64,000 nt of DNA, taken from Setaria digitata. Its lineage: Eukaryota; Nematoda; Chromadorea; Rhabditida; Setariidae. Under the pieces are notes generated by a model. The model was not told where the DNA came from, ran no database searches, and saw only the letters and a program-made list of their open reading frames with translations. The stretch spans positions 124,001-188,000 of the forward strand of contig RCAB01000074.1 in assembly GCA_003640385.1 (NCBI GenBank), in the 5' to 3' direction. This document shows positions 11,343-24,700 of this stretch, piece by piece. The position numbers and the translations under genes were made by a program. The stretch's first letter is position 1, and each line of letters begins with the position of its first letter.

Positions 11343-13408
11343 TCACTGCCTTGTAATAGTTTGGAGACGATTTAAGGTAACAGCTGGTGTTATCTTCGTT
11401 GAACAGAAACCCATTTTGCAGATCAAGCTGCGATTGAAAATCAGAAAGGTTAATCTGAAAACTGATTAACACTTTTCATGCAAGTTTGTCAGTTCCTAAA
11501 GGTAATTAGAGATTCCAATGGGTGTTAGACAGAGAGAATGTCTGAAATTATTTGATACATTTCTACCAGAATAATGGGAATTTTTTAAACCCAATTAATG
11601 CATCAACGTGCTGTTATGCAACAGTAATTCTTAACATTTTATCAAAAACATGAAGTATGGTACTTACCCATCCAGTGACTGTACCAGAATCCATGCGACT
11701 AAGCTAGTTAAGAATAGCATCCATTTATCAGTAAAGACAAATGGATGGATAATCAATAGGATAGTGTACGTAATGTAAACTAATCCAAGTATGCATGACT
11801 GCAAATATTGCATTAGTTTTGAAATGTACTCATTCTAAAGATTTTGAGATTGTAATTTGGAGATAGTTACTAAGTAAGAAAGGGGCATTTAAACTTATTT
11901 ATCTTCGTCATCATCAAAAGTTCAAGATGTCGAAAGGCACATCGACTGCTTTCATTAAATATAGCTATCATTCTAATCCGATAAATCTTTTTTTTCATGC
12001 GGCTTTTATTTCTCAATAATAATATTAACGTCTATTAATTACCTGCCTGAAGAATAGGATACCTCGCTCTTTAACGGCATTATCAGTTGAAATCATATTT
12101 CGCCGCATTGCCTAAAATCTAAGAGTTCTACCTACAAGAGATCTGTTCCAAGACTGATGTTACCCACAAGATTTTTTGTTAACATCGAATAAATACAGAT
12201 GATGTTAAGTGAACCTACTCTGCGATATGAAATTATTTTAAGCAAAGTAGTGAAATCGACGCATCCAATCGCCATTACTGAAACTACTGTTATCGAAGCA
12301 TCAGTATTGGAACATATTATACCGGCAAGAGAACGTGAGTAAGAAAAACGATAATTCGAGCTTTTATTAAATATAAGTGAACAATCTCCTGAAGAATTTT
12401 ATGTAAAAGAACTGATGTGATTGTAGATTCTTGGTTGACTAACATAACTAGTAAATGATAGTTTAGGTGATAACATTTTACATGAGAAGATAGTCCATTC
12501 GTAATGTATGGACTGGAACTAAGAAATTATTTTGTAATGAACTTGCAAAACAAAATATACTGCAAAGTTATGATGTTCGTTGGATACTTGGTGTAAACAG
12601 TAGCGCTTATAGGTTTCTACTGCCGCTCTCAGCTACTAGAACGTTTCTTCCACTTTGAAAACATACCATACAAATGTGCTAAACTTATAAATGTTCCAAA
12701 TGTCCAGCAACAACAGCCAACAACGACAGCCTTTGATTTCGACCATAGTCGATTGTATTTTGTAGCGTATACGAAAGCACAAAATCTATTGATGGCGATA
12801 AAGAAGTGAACAAAAAGAGATCCGTAATATGGACCGTTCACAAAAACGCCTACCATTCGAGCAGGAAAGAATGCTGGTGATGATAAGATAGGTTCTTTTC
12901 TAAAAAAATGCCCAGTCTAAATAAGAAGAAAGACTGTGGTGGAAGGGATCTAAAAGCAACTCACAAAATTAAAACAAGAATACACCACGTGGAGAGTGAA
13001 AATATTGCTTGCAAGTTGCATATTAAGAAACTGCGACATAAAATTCCAAACGCATTACGGAAACGTGATCCTGTCCGTGTTATATAAAAGGACAAAGCAT
13101 TGCTGACCAATCCAAAAATTGCTATCTGGAAGCAGTACTTCAGCGTGAAGTTAAGAAATATTATGAGGATTTTTGGCACAGCAGGAACTTCATCACATTC
13201 TCACTTCTTGAAGAGTTCTTGCTACTTCTCACTTCTCTTGATTTCATACTACGCAGCATATTCATTCCCAGCAATTAAATTTTTATCGTTAAGATTAGCT
13301 ATTTTTAAATTCATTTACTGTAGAACTGCAAGAGTTTGGTGATGAAATACTAACCGTAGCAACACAAACTATTGCAATACTGTCTTCAGCGTCACTGTTA
13401 ACGCGCAT
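11343..13408 (-). CDS. srx-type 7TM chemoreceptor, copy D (complete, 7 exons)
   Basis: Paralogue of A and B. Exons 5' to 3' on minus: 13355-13408, 12965-13125, 12667-12899, 12219-12388, 12043-12111, 11668-11798, 11343-11454. They total 930 nt (309 aa). All junctions are GT-AG and phases match A and B. TM3 ends INRFCAFVYATKYNRLWS, identical to A over these residues. The C-terminal exon starts LTFLIFNRSLICKMGFCS, nearly identical to B. The start ATG lies 2 nt after a TTTTCAG acceptor, suggesting trans-splicing. Exon 5 is one codon shorter than in A and B. This is the cleanest of the three models and was the template for the others. Ligand and cell type cannot be deduced. Confidence 0.87.
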
Positions 13409-14004
13409 TCCTGAAAAGAATTATCTGAAATATTATTAATTTTTAAATCAAGTTCAATCTAATAGTTGCATTGAGTTCCCCAACTAAAACTGAGGGTGAA
13501 AATTAATATGGAAAAGACAAGAAAGATAAATGAGCTGAGTAAGGAATAAAAGAAAAGAAATGGAAGGCCTCATTATTGCTAATTGTAATTGAAAGTACAT
13601 TTTTCAAATGCAAATTTTAAAATTGAATTTATGAAAATTCTCTCTCTGTAAAAGAAAAACATGGAGAACTTCATCAACAAGCGAATATTTTATAAAGATA
13701 TGTTCAAAGCTTTTTGCAAGCATCATGTAAAAGTAATTTGCCTTGTTTCAATATTTAAATTATTTCGAACAAGAAATACTTATGTCATTAACGAATCAAG
13801 TGAGTGATAAATAAATATTCCGCACATAAGCATTGTAATGTTTAGAAAAGCCACAGCAAAATTTTCAAAGCACTGTAAAAAAAAACAACCATTTCTACAA
13901 CAAATATTAATCAGCAATTTTGGAATTAATGGGGATTATTTCAAGAAATGATTTTGCATTGTTTGTTTTCAGTTTAATTAAGGCATGATGTGATACCAAT
14001 ATTA

Positions 14005-14039
<35 letters not shown>

Positions 14040-17000
14040 AGTGCATTATATATATATATATATTGCTGATTGAAATTTTTTCGAGAGTAGAAGGAAGGGA
14101 AGTGAGATCGTGTTCCCGAGCAAGTTTCGAAAATAATCTAAACTGCTTAATCAAATTGTAACTGGAAAGAAACCAAAACGAGATGAGAATTTAGACATGT
14201 TAGGGATGACAAATTCTGAATTTTCCTATTATTTATTATTTTACTTATTAAAATTTTATCCTTTCAAATAGTGTGCGAAAGGCTCAATAAACGACAATAA
14301 TGCATACTTTTTAGCTCTCATAAATATTGTAAAAAGTTAAAATCATCCCATTTAATGAGATGGAGGAGTCATGCTTCACATAGAACCTTTGAACTTTAGC
14401 TCTCAGGAATGAGCAAGTCCGAAACAGGCGTTCTTTTTCTTTTTTTGCGGCTGTCTCTGAGAACTCAGTAAAAATATTCAAATCTGAATGCATATGACAA
14501 CCACTCAGAAATTCTCAGAAGCAGTGGTATCGAAAAAAGTTGAATCATTCTACTCGACTAATACATACAAAAGAATAATCATGAGACAAGAAAAGATACC
14601 TGCTAACTTATGTATTAAAACTTCAATGATATTCTTATGTACATGGTTGATTTCTGATTCCACTTAGTTTGTTTTATCTCTATTTAACAAGCACCTAAGT
14701 TGATTTTCCAAAGTCAATTACTTTAATTACTTTTTTTTTTGCAATCAACTTTACTAGAAGTGTAGTTTCAGTGAACTATAATTAAACCTCAAGCTAAATT
14801 ACGTAACGAATTTGCAGAAAAACTATCAATGATTCATTTCAAAACCTTTCAAAGTTAGCTTCTAAATTTTCGTCGAAATTTCAACTTCATGATACCATTC
14901 ACAAGCATTTCATGGTAGCTTATTCTAACATAAACTGCCGACAAACTATAAGTTTCTGCACAGTAGGAATTGCGGGTAACAGATACTGTTTGCACATAAA
15001 AACAAAAGAAACAAAGAAGAAATTATAAGAGAAGACTGAATTAAACTGGAGAAGTAAAAGAACCTTCCTTGGACTTTATCAAAATCTACAGAATGAAACT
15101 GAGTCGACAGTCAAGGAGACACACTGTTGACGATTCAGTGAAGATTAAGATCGATTAAGATGCAAAGAGATCCATCTGCTTCCTCTTATTTTTTCCCTAG
15201 ATTTAATTTCCCAAAAAAAAACTTCAGAACTTACAGACAAGATTTTTTTTTTGTGAAATCAACATTTATTTTTGCAGTTAGAGTTATTTATCCCTTAAAT
15301 GTATAAATTTAACACAGCATCGTCACTTTCTCAAATCATGGGTTTCTGAAGCATCACATCAACTGCCGACTTATGGAGAAATTTATGATTTGGAAATTAA
15401 AAAAAAAAAAATCATAATTCTCTGCAAATAACTGAAGTCTCTATTTACAATTATTTGATTAAGGTAGCTAGCTTCTCTTGAAAAAGTGTAAATACAACGA
15501 GAAAGATTAAAACACTTAAGATAAAGGCAAAAAGTCTAATCTTCATGCGCCAAACGTAAGAGACTCCTTTTAAGATAACATTTAAGGTTTTTAAAGTACC
15601 TTAAAGTGCCTGATGAACAACAATGAACTGTATGAACGTATTAATGTCGCTTCTTTTTTGAGTTTCATAATTATCTTTCCACATTGATTAAGAATTTATA
15701 TATATTCTGCAGTCTTGAATAAATATTCAATTATTTAAGCAAATTGTGCTTCAACTTATGAAAAGTAGCAGGAATTGAATATTTCAATTTGCTCGATGAT
15801 TATTCACGAAGTACCAATTTGGATGCTTTAGGAAATTACCAGTTTTCACTATAAAATCCTGTTTAAGAATCCTTTTTTTTTTCTTTATTTTTTTTTTTAA
15901 ATCCAAATAATTTACAGTTATCTCGCAAGATTGTGGAAAGGCCGAATCGCGTATTTTAATGACTAACACATATATTTCAGAAGATTTTTCATGCATCAAA
16001 CATATTAAAATATTTTAAAGAAGATTTTTCAGTACCTTCCAATTCCTGATGATTACTTATTCCGTTTAACACATATTTAAACTACCGTTAGTCAAAGTAG
16101 AGAGCGTTTAATTAATTCAAATAACTATTAAACAGTTATTAAGACTTACTACCCTTGACTTTGCTGGGGATGATTATTCTAGTGTTCTTAATTTGGTAGT
16201 TTTTCTTTTTTTTTTAGTGTTAAGGATTTTGTTTTGGATGTATTAAAATAGCATTAGCTATTTTTAATTTATTTACTGTGTAATTTTTTATTCACTGGTA
16301 GTTTTTTTCTGGTTTATAGGTGTTCCAGAATAATCGGTTATACGTTTTAGAAAAAAAGTACAAAAATAAAGACACTATCTGTTATGAAGTTGATAAATAG
16401 CTTAATTACTATCGCTCGACTATTCGAGCTCAGGAACGGTTTGTCTAAGTGCAGCCTTATGACCGCAGTCAATTTAGTCAGTTTTGCTGAGAACGACAAA
16501 AAAACTCCTTCTAACATGACTAAACATCTTCCTTTTCAAATGCTATAGTTTATTTTCACTTTACTGCAGTTTCACCTGCATTTTTGCGAGTACAGTCTCA
16601 TAGAGTAGGGCAGGACTAACCGCCATGTCTAAAATTCGAATTTATCTATGTTAATTTTTGTTTGACTTCTACATATTTAACGTATAAAATATTACTAAAA
16701 AATGGATAATAATTATTATGTACCATGTTACAGAAAAGATTTCTTTACTATCTCATCAGTAATATTTGATGCATTCAGTACAGAAATATCTAGGTCATTA
16801 TAATCTGTCACTCATATTTTAGAGTTAGTTATCAGAGAAACAAAATGTCGAATTTTTAACTTCGAAATTCATGTCGATTCATGTCAACAGCCAGTGAAAT
16901 TTTAATTAATTTGCAGATGGAAAAAAAAAATAGTTTCACAATTTTTTCTTTCTGTATGATAGGAATTTCAAAAATTTGTTAAATACTTAGCAAATAATAA

Positions 17001-18357
17001 TGGATCGAATAAATTATAGATTTGACTGCAAAATGCTTTCGAAAAAATGTTTTGTTATATTTTAAAACGTTTCATCATATTTTCAATATTTACAACTTTT
17101 ATTCAGATTGGTTGAAACTTCTGTAATTGAATATTTTTAGAGCAGTGACATATACAGAGAGTATAAAAAATTCAACACCCTAAGTTTCATTTTTAATGGT
17201 TCTCAGTTTGACTTTAGTGGTAAATTCCAAGTCCAAACAATTAAAACCTTTTTATTGCAGCAAATTTCACAATGTGTAGTTTAGTGGCAAATAAAATGAG
17301 CAATGAAAAAAACTTCTTTTGTTAAGTTTCATTTCCGATTTTTCCCTAAGTTTCATATTATTTATTAAATACAGCTAACGGAATGAATTGCTAAGTTTGT
17401 TATCAACAGATTCATATCTGAAAAGTGTGAAATTTCTTGTCCTATTTTCTCTAACAACACTTAAAAATTAGAAACTATGTATGCAGTTACATATTCTTCA
17501 AATAATTTGATTTAAAATTATTTAATTGAAATCTTGCAACAACTATATGAATTCAAAGTATTCTAAGGATATTTCATTTCTAATAAATGAAGCAGAATTT
17601 TTACAGTCGGAAAATAACTAGTAATGACAAAGACGTATTCAAAATTTTCCATTAAATATTTGCATTATTTCAATCAAATAAACTGTTCCACGATACTTCC
17701 GACAAAATTTTATTTCTTGTATCGGTCTAGCCTAAATAATTAGTTGATATTTTCTAAAATTATGAGGTGTAACTTTGAAAATCTTCAAACAAGGTAGGAA
17801 GAGGTGTTTTCCAGTGAGAGTGGACTGTGACTCTTCAACCTCTACTACCAAGTTGAAATTTTCTCTTCACCTAAAAATATGCAGTTTTGTCTCTGGTAAG
17901 AATAATAATGTGGACGATTGAAGTGAAAATGATAAACAGGAAATTGAAGTAAAGTGAAAATATTGAACTAATTCTGTGTTACTACATCAAAAGCAAAAGA
18001 TGTAAAATTCAACTATTGTGCTGTGGATGTATCTTGAGTATGCCGTATAATGATTGTTGAGACAAAATGATATACAATTCTAAATATAACAAAGAAGGAA
18101 AATACATCGAAGAAAGATCATGTCAACATTTTTTAATTTTTTTTTGCAAAAAATTTGCTCTTTAAGATATTAATTTCTATGTGAAGGAGAAAGTTTTATG
18201 AATTTCTTCACTTAGAAATAATAGCACCTAAATTACAATTACATAGAAAATTTTGACCTAGGAATGATCTTTTGGAAAAAAGCACACTTCACATTCTGAA
18301 AAAGTAAAAATTTCAAGAGATCGGAGCCTGTAAAGTGACCGCTTACATGGTCAGTTG
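13409..18357. other. Gene-poor intergenic region
   Basis: About 4.9 kb between receptor copy D and the 3' end of the PPPPY membrane-protein gene. The first ~390 nt is the upstream block shared with the dead exon at 3788-3841. TA microsatellites lie at 14009-14064. Otherwise there are AT-rich stretches with poly-T and poly-A runs. No exon with plausible splice sites and protein-like composition was recognised on either strand. Confidence 0.5.
14009..14064. repeat. TA dinucleotide microsatellite (two runs)
   Basis: Two TA runs (14009-14036 and 14046-14064) separated by an AACAGTGCAT spacer. A further TA run lies at 30655-30679 in an intron of the mrps-35 gene. Confidence 0.9.
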
Positions 18358-21300
18358 TTAGCTGGGTCCAGTTTGTCTATCGGAATTTGTGGAATACGAT
18401 GATAACAGAGTTCGAGATGGAAGTGGCAGCATCCTACATTGTGGCATCATTATAGCAACCTCATATGGTGGTGGTGGCTCTCGTGGTGTATTGGGATTCC
18501 AAATATTAGGCGTAATATATTCCGGTTGAACAGTGTTATCTGCAACAAGAGGAGATTATCCTATTAATTATTTCCCATTAATTACTACCTTGTGATAAGA
18601 AGCCATTTAGCCGAATAATCAGAATTTTCTAATGTGGAACAAAATTATTGTGAATCACCGAGGAATATATAATCTCTTAAAATAATTCGTTTCTGATTAA
18701 CTTAAATCAATAACTGAAATACTTAAAATATCAACATAATTTTAGCAGTTTTTATCTCCACTCATCTGAAAACAATCCAGTGAAAAAAAAGTTGAATCGA
18801 ATAGAAAGTTTCATTATTTGTTTAACTGAAAGAATATTTTGAAAGCTAAAAATAATGCACCAAAATGTGTTTGCGATTTACTTCTAATCACTGCTGATAC
18901 TCAACTGCAATAAATATTTCAAATAATTTCACGAATTTTGATAGTATTTAACTTTCAGGATGGCTCACTCGAAATCTTCAAATTCCACAGTATTTTCTGA
19001 TATCTATTGCATTTATAAGATATTATGGTTTTGTTGTTAATATGCTACTTTTATTTTAAATAATGATATTCATTACTCATGCTTATCCTCTTTGCAAGAA
19101 ATAATCAGTTTTCGCCTAGTTTTATTTTATAAGCTTCGTAAATGCTGTTATGTGCGGCTTAAAAATGACCGGATGAATCCGTCGGCTTACCGCTGATTTA
19201 ATTTTGGCATTCATATAAGATGTACAACTTTTCAGAATCTTGCAAATGAAGTTTATGATTGTTTTTTGAACACAGTAAGACTATGTGCCATCAATACAAT
19301 GAAAAATTTCTTCCGGCGAATGCCAAAGTAATCTTACTTATTTCCAAATAATCATTGGTTTGCCTCGAAATCTATTCTAACTTGAAGTATGGGATAATCG
19401 ACTCTGATTACATTATACAGCACTATGGCATGAAGAAGCTCTCTTACTAGTAGAGAAGTTTCTTATCCTTTTTGTATACTTTCTTGTGCTTGAGAAATGT
19501 TTTATAACCTGAATCTGTTAACTTGTAGATAATTTTAAACTGAGAAAGAAAAGGCAGGAATGAGACGAGTAAGAAAATGAGGTTGGTTGTAGTAAGAGAT
19601 TAGAACGAATTAAATTGGAGAAATCCAAAAGTGACAAACTTTGGAGTGCTTGTCCAGTTTGTTGCCTTTCAAACTGTCGCTCGATACGGGTGCTATACAC
19701 TCGGCAACCAAATGTCAACAAAAATACAGCGAAAAATATAGCAACCGTAATACCAGCAGCTAATCCGTTACCGAGACTGATCTGACCTGAAAGGAAATGT
19801 GCTATCTTCCAGTTCTTTCTTTTGTACTTGAAGGTTTTTAATTCATTTTCTGTCTTTTTCATCAACTTTCCTCCATCTGATATTTGGCGCAAAACCGTTC
19901 AGATTAAACGATCTTCCTTCTCAACAACTGAACGGAACCATTTCTTTCGTGCTTATGTTAATTTATAATTTCAATGAAATTTCGACCCGGTCGATTTCTT
20001 CTATTGATTCAATTAACTTTTTCAAACGAGTTTTCTAGTTCTACTTTGAATGCTACAAAGGATTTCTCAAAACGAATTTTCCTTTTTCTTCAATATATGT
20101 GCCTCATAATAAACCGTTTTATAGTTATGACATTAGATTGAACAAATGAATTACGTGAAGTTTTTTTTAACTGAGAGGAGAGATAAGTTTCGTCAAATTT
20201 CGATAAAACAAGATTTTCTACAAGAAAAGCAAACTATTATTTTTTCAAGTTTAATATCTATTTTTTGCAATATTTAAAATTGCTTGTAAAAGTATTAATT
20301 ATAATCTCGACTTAATTAATTCTTAATGACTAAATCACCTCACATATTTCCTTTACTTCCAAAAAAGGAATATTTGATTCCTTCAATAATCCAAAAAATG
20401 GAAAAGAAAAAATATTTAAAATGCGTAATAATGATAAGGTGTAACAACTAAACTTACTTTTATTAACATCACTGATAAAGTAGCTATCCCATGAAACTGG
20501 CCTGTAAGCTGCTGCTGGCCAAATGTTGTGTATTCCAGAATTTGATGAATAGTGACACCATAAACAGTTTTCATTCGACAAATCCGAATTGGTAGTAGTG
20601 GATGTAATTCCATCAAATGCAACTACCACTTCTGAATTCACATTCTTACTCTCATTGTTCCAAAAAGCAAGTCTTACAAGAGAATGTTTCAGGAAGAATC
20701 TAATGCCAAGAATTGAACAAGTTTCTTCGAAATGTGAAAGAGAGAAAAAACTTTCGCTCTTTGAGATTGTCATGCTGATAATATTTGGCACAAATATAAT
20801 GATACATCATGATATATGGTCACATAAACAGATCATTACTTCCATCTTTTAATTAATTTACATTTCTCCACTCAAAAACAAAGTTTTGCAAAACTTTCAT
20901 CCTTATTTTGCAATTTTATAATTCTTATTATCTGTTTTATCTATTCTAATAGCTTTTTGTTGCAGGGAAATTAAACTTCAGTTAATGGAGAAAAAGAAAA
21001 ATGAGAAATTTGCTTCTTCCAACCTTTTTCTCTGCATTTTTGAGATTCTGTCAGTGGAACAAACAGCCTTTGAACCGAATCAAACGACTTATTATAGCTG
21101 ATTCAGATCATAATGGTCATTTATTTAAAATTAGAGTTTTTCTGTCCTAGAAATCTTAAAATTCATTTTAAAATCTCTTTTTTAGCAGTCTAATAAATAG
21201 CTCACAGGTGATACAAAGGGCAAGCTGGAAACAACCTTGGTTATTTTCGTACTGTGCTAATTTGTAATTTTTTGAATTGACTTAAACATTTCTGATTATT

Positions 21301-21731
21301 TAACTAAAATCTTTCAAATATTTAAATTCAAACATGGGTTGTTTAACATCAGAATTCCTATATTAGCTTTTTTTCTTCTAGTGATAGAAATCATTAGTTT
21401 GCTTATTTCTCTTGTTTTTCAAGGAATAAAATTGAATTTTTTGGATTATAGAAAACTCTCCATCGTTCTTTATTCGAAAATAAACATATTTCCAACGAAT
21501 TTAACGAAGGAACACAGCAAATAGCTTGTTTTACTGATCCTCATTCATTTATGAAGTCATTAATGCAGGAATAATGATATTATCAGTAGAATGAACAATT
21601 GTTCAAAATAGCGTTCACACGCAAAAACAAAAAAAAAAAAACAAAGGGGGCTTACTTGAAAATGCAACAAATAGCAGTGTATTTATCAATAAATCATTAA
21701 TTGTATTTAACGGCCAGGTAATTTGTTTCAT
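18358..21731 (-). CDS. Small single-pass membrane protein with PPPPY tail (4 exons, 192 aa)
   Basis: Not assigned to a family. Model exons 5' to 3' on minus: 21656-21731, 20458-20631, 19640-19786, 18358-18539; 579 nt, all phases compatible. Exon 1 encodes MKQITWPLNT followed by a hydrophobic stretch ending LLFVAFS, a likely signal peptide; its link to exon 2 is inferred from phase and donor (gtaagc). The short ectodomain carries a CxxC (CLWC, residues 48-51). One transmembrane helix spans about residues 92-111 (GLAAGITVAIFFAVFLLTFG), followed by a basic, glutamine-rich stretch and PPPPY at 154-158, the kind of PPxY motif bound by WW domains of Nedd4-type ubiquitin ligases. This layout resembles Shisa- and VOPP1-like adaptors, but the cysteine-rich ectodomain of those families is not present. 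The exon 3 donor (gtttgt) is weak. Confidence 0.6.
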
Positions 21732-24700
21732 TAGTTGTGTTGAATATTGTAAATAAAATTTTCCAGAAGCAACGACTACAGTATTAGAGTATTAGCACAA
21801 CAAATAACACCAGCAACGTAGTAAAACACTAGTAAAATAGAAAATGCGATCGTAAACGGATTTGTCCTTGAACAAGCACCTTCATATGTTGTACGACTCA
21901 GATGATGCTTAATGTTTTAAAACTGCAAAAAAAACTGCAAAAAAAAAAAAAAGAAAACGAAAACGAAATAAAATAAATGTCAATTTGTCATTTTGAGCTT
22001 TTTCCTGGATTTCCATGAAGGAGACGGAATATTTCATTAATTTGCCTATCGTTCCAGAAAATGACAATTCAAATTTTTAAACTGTCTTCTTCTCAACTTT
22101 CACTTCCTCCTCTTTTCAACACCTATTCATATAAAATCAACTATAATTTATACCTTTTATTTACAGGACTTTTCTTATAACTAAAATACACTACATGTAT
22201 TTTATTCTTTCAAATTTAATTAACTTAAAGATAATCACCGTCAGCGGTCATAAGCTGATAAGAAAATTGCATCGAATTCTCAGTAATTTCTTATCACAAA
22301 TTTTAAATAGAAGACACTGAGAAAAAATTAAGGCAAAAAATGAATTTTTTTGCAACTTTTTCCAATGAGTAAACATACTCACTTTGCTTTATTGCTGCAA
22401 ATCATTTCTCATACTCATTTCGGAACCTTATTGATGCTTCGTCTTCATTTGTAATATCTTTTTTCAATAATTAATAATTACCCTGTCATGCTGCGAAGCA
22501 CTAAAGCAAATATATAACAAATATATGCTTTAAAATGTTTCAAACAAATCATTAATTGTAATGCGAGTGGTACAAGTATTAGTTGACATATTTGCTACTG
22601 GTTTCTGATGGGGAAAATTGTGATTGAAAATGGAATGTGAATGATATAAATATCGACTGCCGCCTGTTTTACGAAAAAGTAAGAGATTATAAATTTTAGC
22701 GTAACCAGTGAAATATAATTTCGCTTTAATTTATTGACGAAAAATTATCATGTAAAAATACAAGTAAGTGATAAAAAGTTGGAAACAAACCGAAGCCATA
22801 AACTTTTTTTTCTAACAGATGGTATAGGAGGAAACAAAATAAATTTTCAATGTTTTTCTGTGAGCTTTTTTCTTTATTCAGTTGCGAGAATATCATTCTT
22901 TTTATTAATCCTTCGGTTAAAAACAGACAATTTTTTAACAAAATCCAATTGTAAATGGTTCAGATCTGTCAAGAAGCCATAGTGTTTTAATAAAATAACA
23001 GATATTAACAATATTTGAACATGGACAAGTGGTCATTCAGGCAGTTAAAATCCTAAATATCAGTCTCAATAAGTTTCGATGAATAACGAAATTTTTGTAA
23101 AAAAAAGTTTTATGTAACTTCAATCAAGAGGAATATTTGAAAAAAGAAAATGATTATTTTTCTGTTTTCATGTTTTTTTCTTTTATTTTCTTTTTAAATT
23201 TGGCTTTCTTCTTTTTCTTTTTGAAACTTTTAAAATCTTCAATATGGAATTTGAAAAAATTCATTTCGTTTAAATTGCTAATTTTTAAATGGAATGGAAT
23301 TTTAGTTTCTTCCCAAGGCATAATTTTTTTTCTAAAAATTTTAAAGTGAATGACTTTCCGTGCTGATCTCATAAGGGGAAAATAAATGTCCGCTTTAACA
23401 GTCGTTGGATTTTTAATTGAATCAGGAACTGAAATCCAGTCGTGATATAACAATTCACTTCAATTTTCATCTGCTTTGCCCCTTCCCAGTTTCCATTCCT
23501 CTCTTATTTGGTTCATTTCCTCCTGCTTATCCGATTTTCACTCCCGCAGTTGAACTGGTTATCAATTCTAGTTCTCAAAGCTTGTTTTTTTTCGACGCTA
23601 GCATAGACCAATATCAATTTCTATAGTGTTCGTATTTAATATTAATATGATTCATCCTTACTTGGGGTTATGACCGATTCTAATTCTGCTAGTAGCTAGC
23701 AGTTCTAAGGAGTGATAAATTAAAACTAATATTTATAAAGATATAATTAATGTTATGATCAATATAGTTTGGTATATCAATTATGATGTACGACTAAAAA
23801 GCATGCATCTTTTCGGAGTTTCATTCCAGCAATATGATTCAAGCAGTGCATGTTGATTACTGAAATAAGCATTATTCAAATAGCATGAAATAGCACTTTT
23901 TTGGCACATTTTATATGTACTACTTATTCTACTTGCAATGGGAATTTTAAACTTCAATTAAGATTTCACACTAAAGTTGAAATAATTGTAAAAGTTTAAT
24001 TCATTGATTTTGTTTGACGAAGTAACTTTTATGACACATTACTTAAATTATTTTGTTGAATACATTTCTAGTCCCCTAATTATGTTAAGAAATCGTTGCT
24101 TAATATATTATGCATTTCTTGTTGCTACCATGGTAAGCATGTTGGGAGGAAAATTTTGAAGTTTAAAGATAATTATATTTAAGGAGAATATTCACATAGC
24201 CTTATCGAGAAGTAGAATTTAAAAGCAAAAAGAAAAAATAAATTTCGATAGAGAAACATTATTGCTGAATAAAACTGTTTCGACGAAGTTGTGATTGGGA
24301 AATTACTTGAAAAGTACTGCGAAAGTTGGGAACAATTCATCAGAATTACTAAAATAATTCTGACTACTAATTTCCTGCTTTCTTGGTACTTGAAATAAAA
24401 AAAAGAAAAGTACGTAAACTTATTTATTATGAAAACTACTGCTATTCATTCGTTTTGAAAAGAAAATTTTGGAGGTGAGAGATAAAATTGAATTTTAGTT
24501 TGAAAAAAATAGGCAAACATGCGAGTAAGTTTTCATAATTTATAGATTTGCATATGAATTAGAAAAAGAGAGAGAGAGAGAAGGGGAAAGAAAATGATTG
24601 GGAAGAGGAAATGAAATGATAACTGTGTTACTTTCCAGTTATGAAGTGGACATTGCAAAAACTTGCTGTGTTCCACTCTTTCCTTAGTGTAATCATTGCA

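Noticed and set aside
20416..20622. 68-codon minus-strand ORF starting with ATG over the PPPPY gene exon 2
   Set aside because: It is an overlapping frame; the other frame continues in phase into the transmembrane exon and carries the coherent protein.
23154..23453. 99-codon minus-strand ORF with YHDWISVPDSIKNPTTV
   Set aside because: The second half is lysine/phenylalanine low-complexity from poly-A/T; no acceptor, no partner exon and no recognised family.
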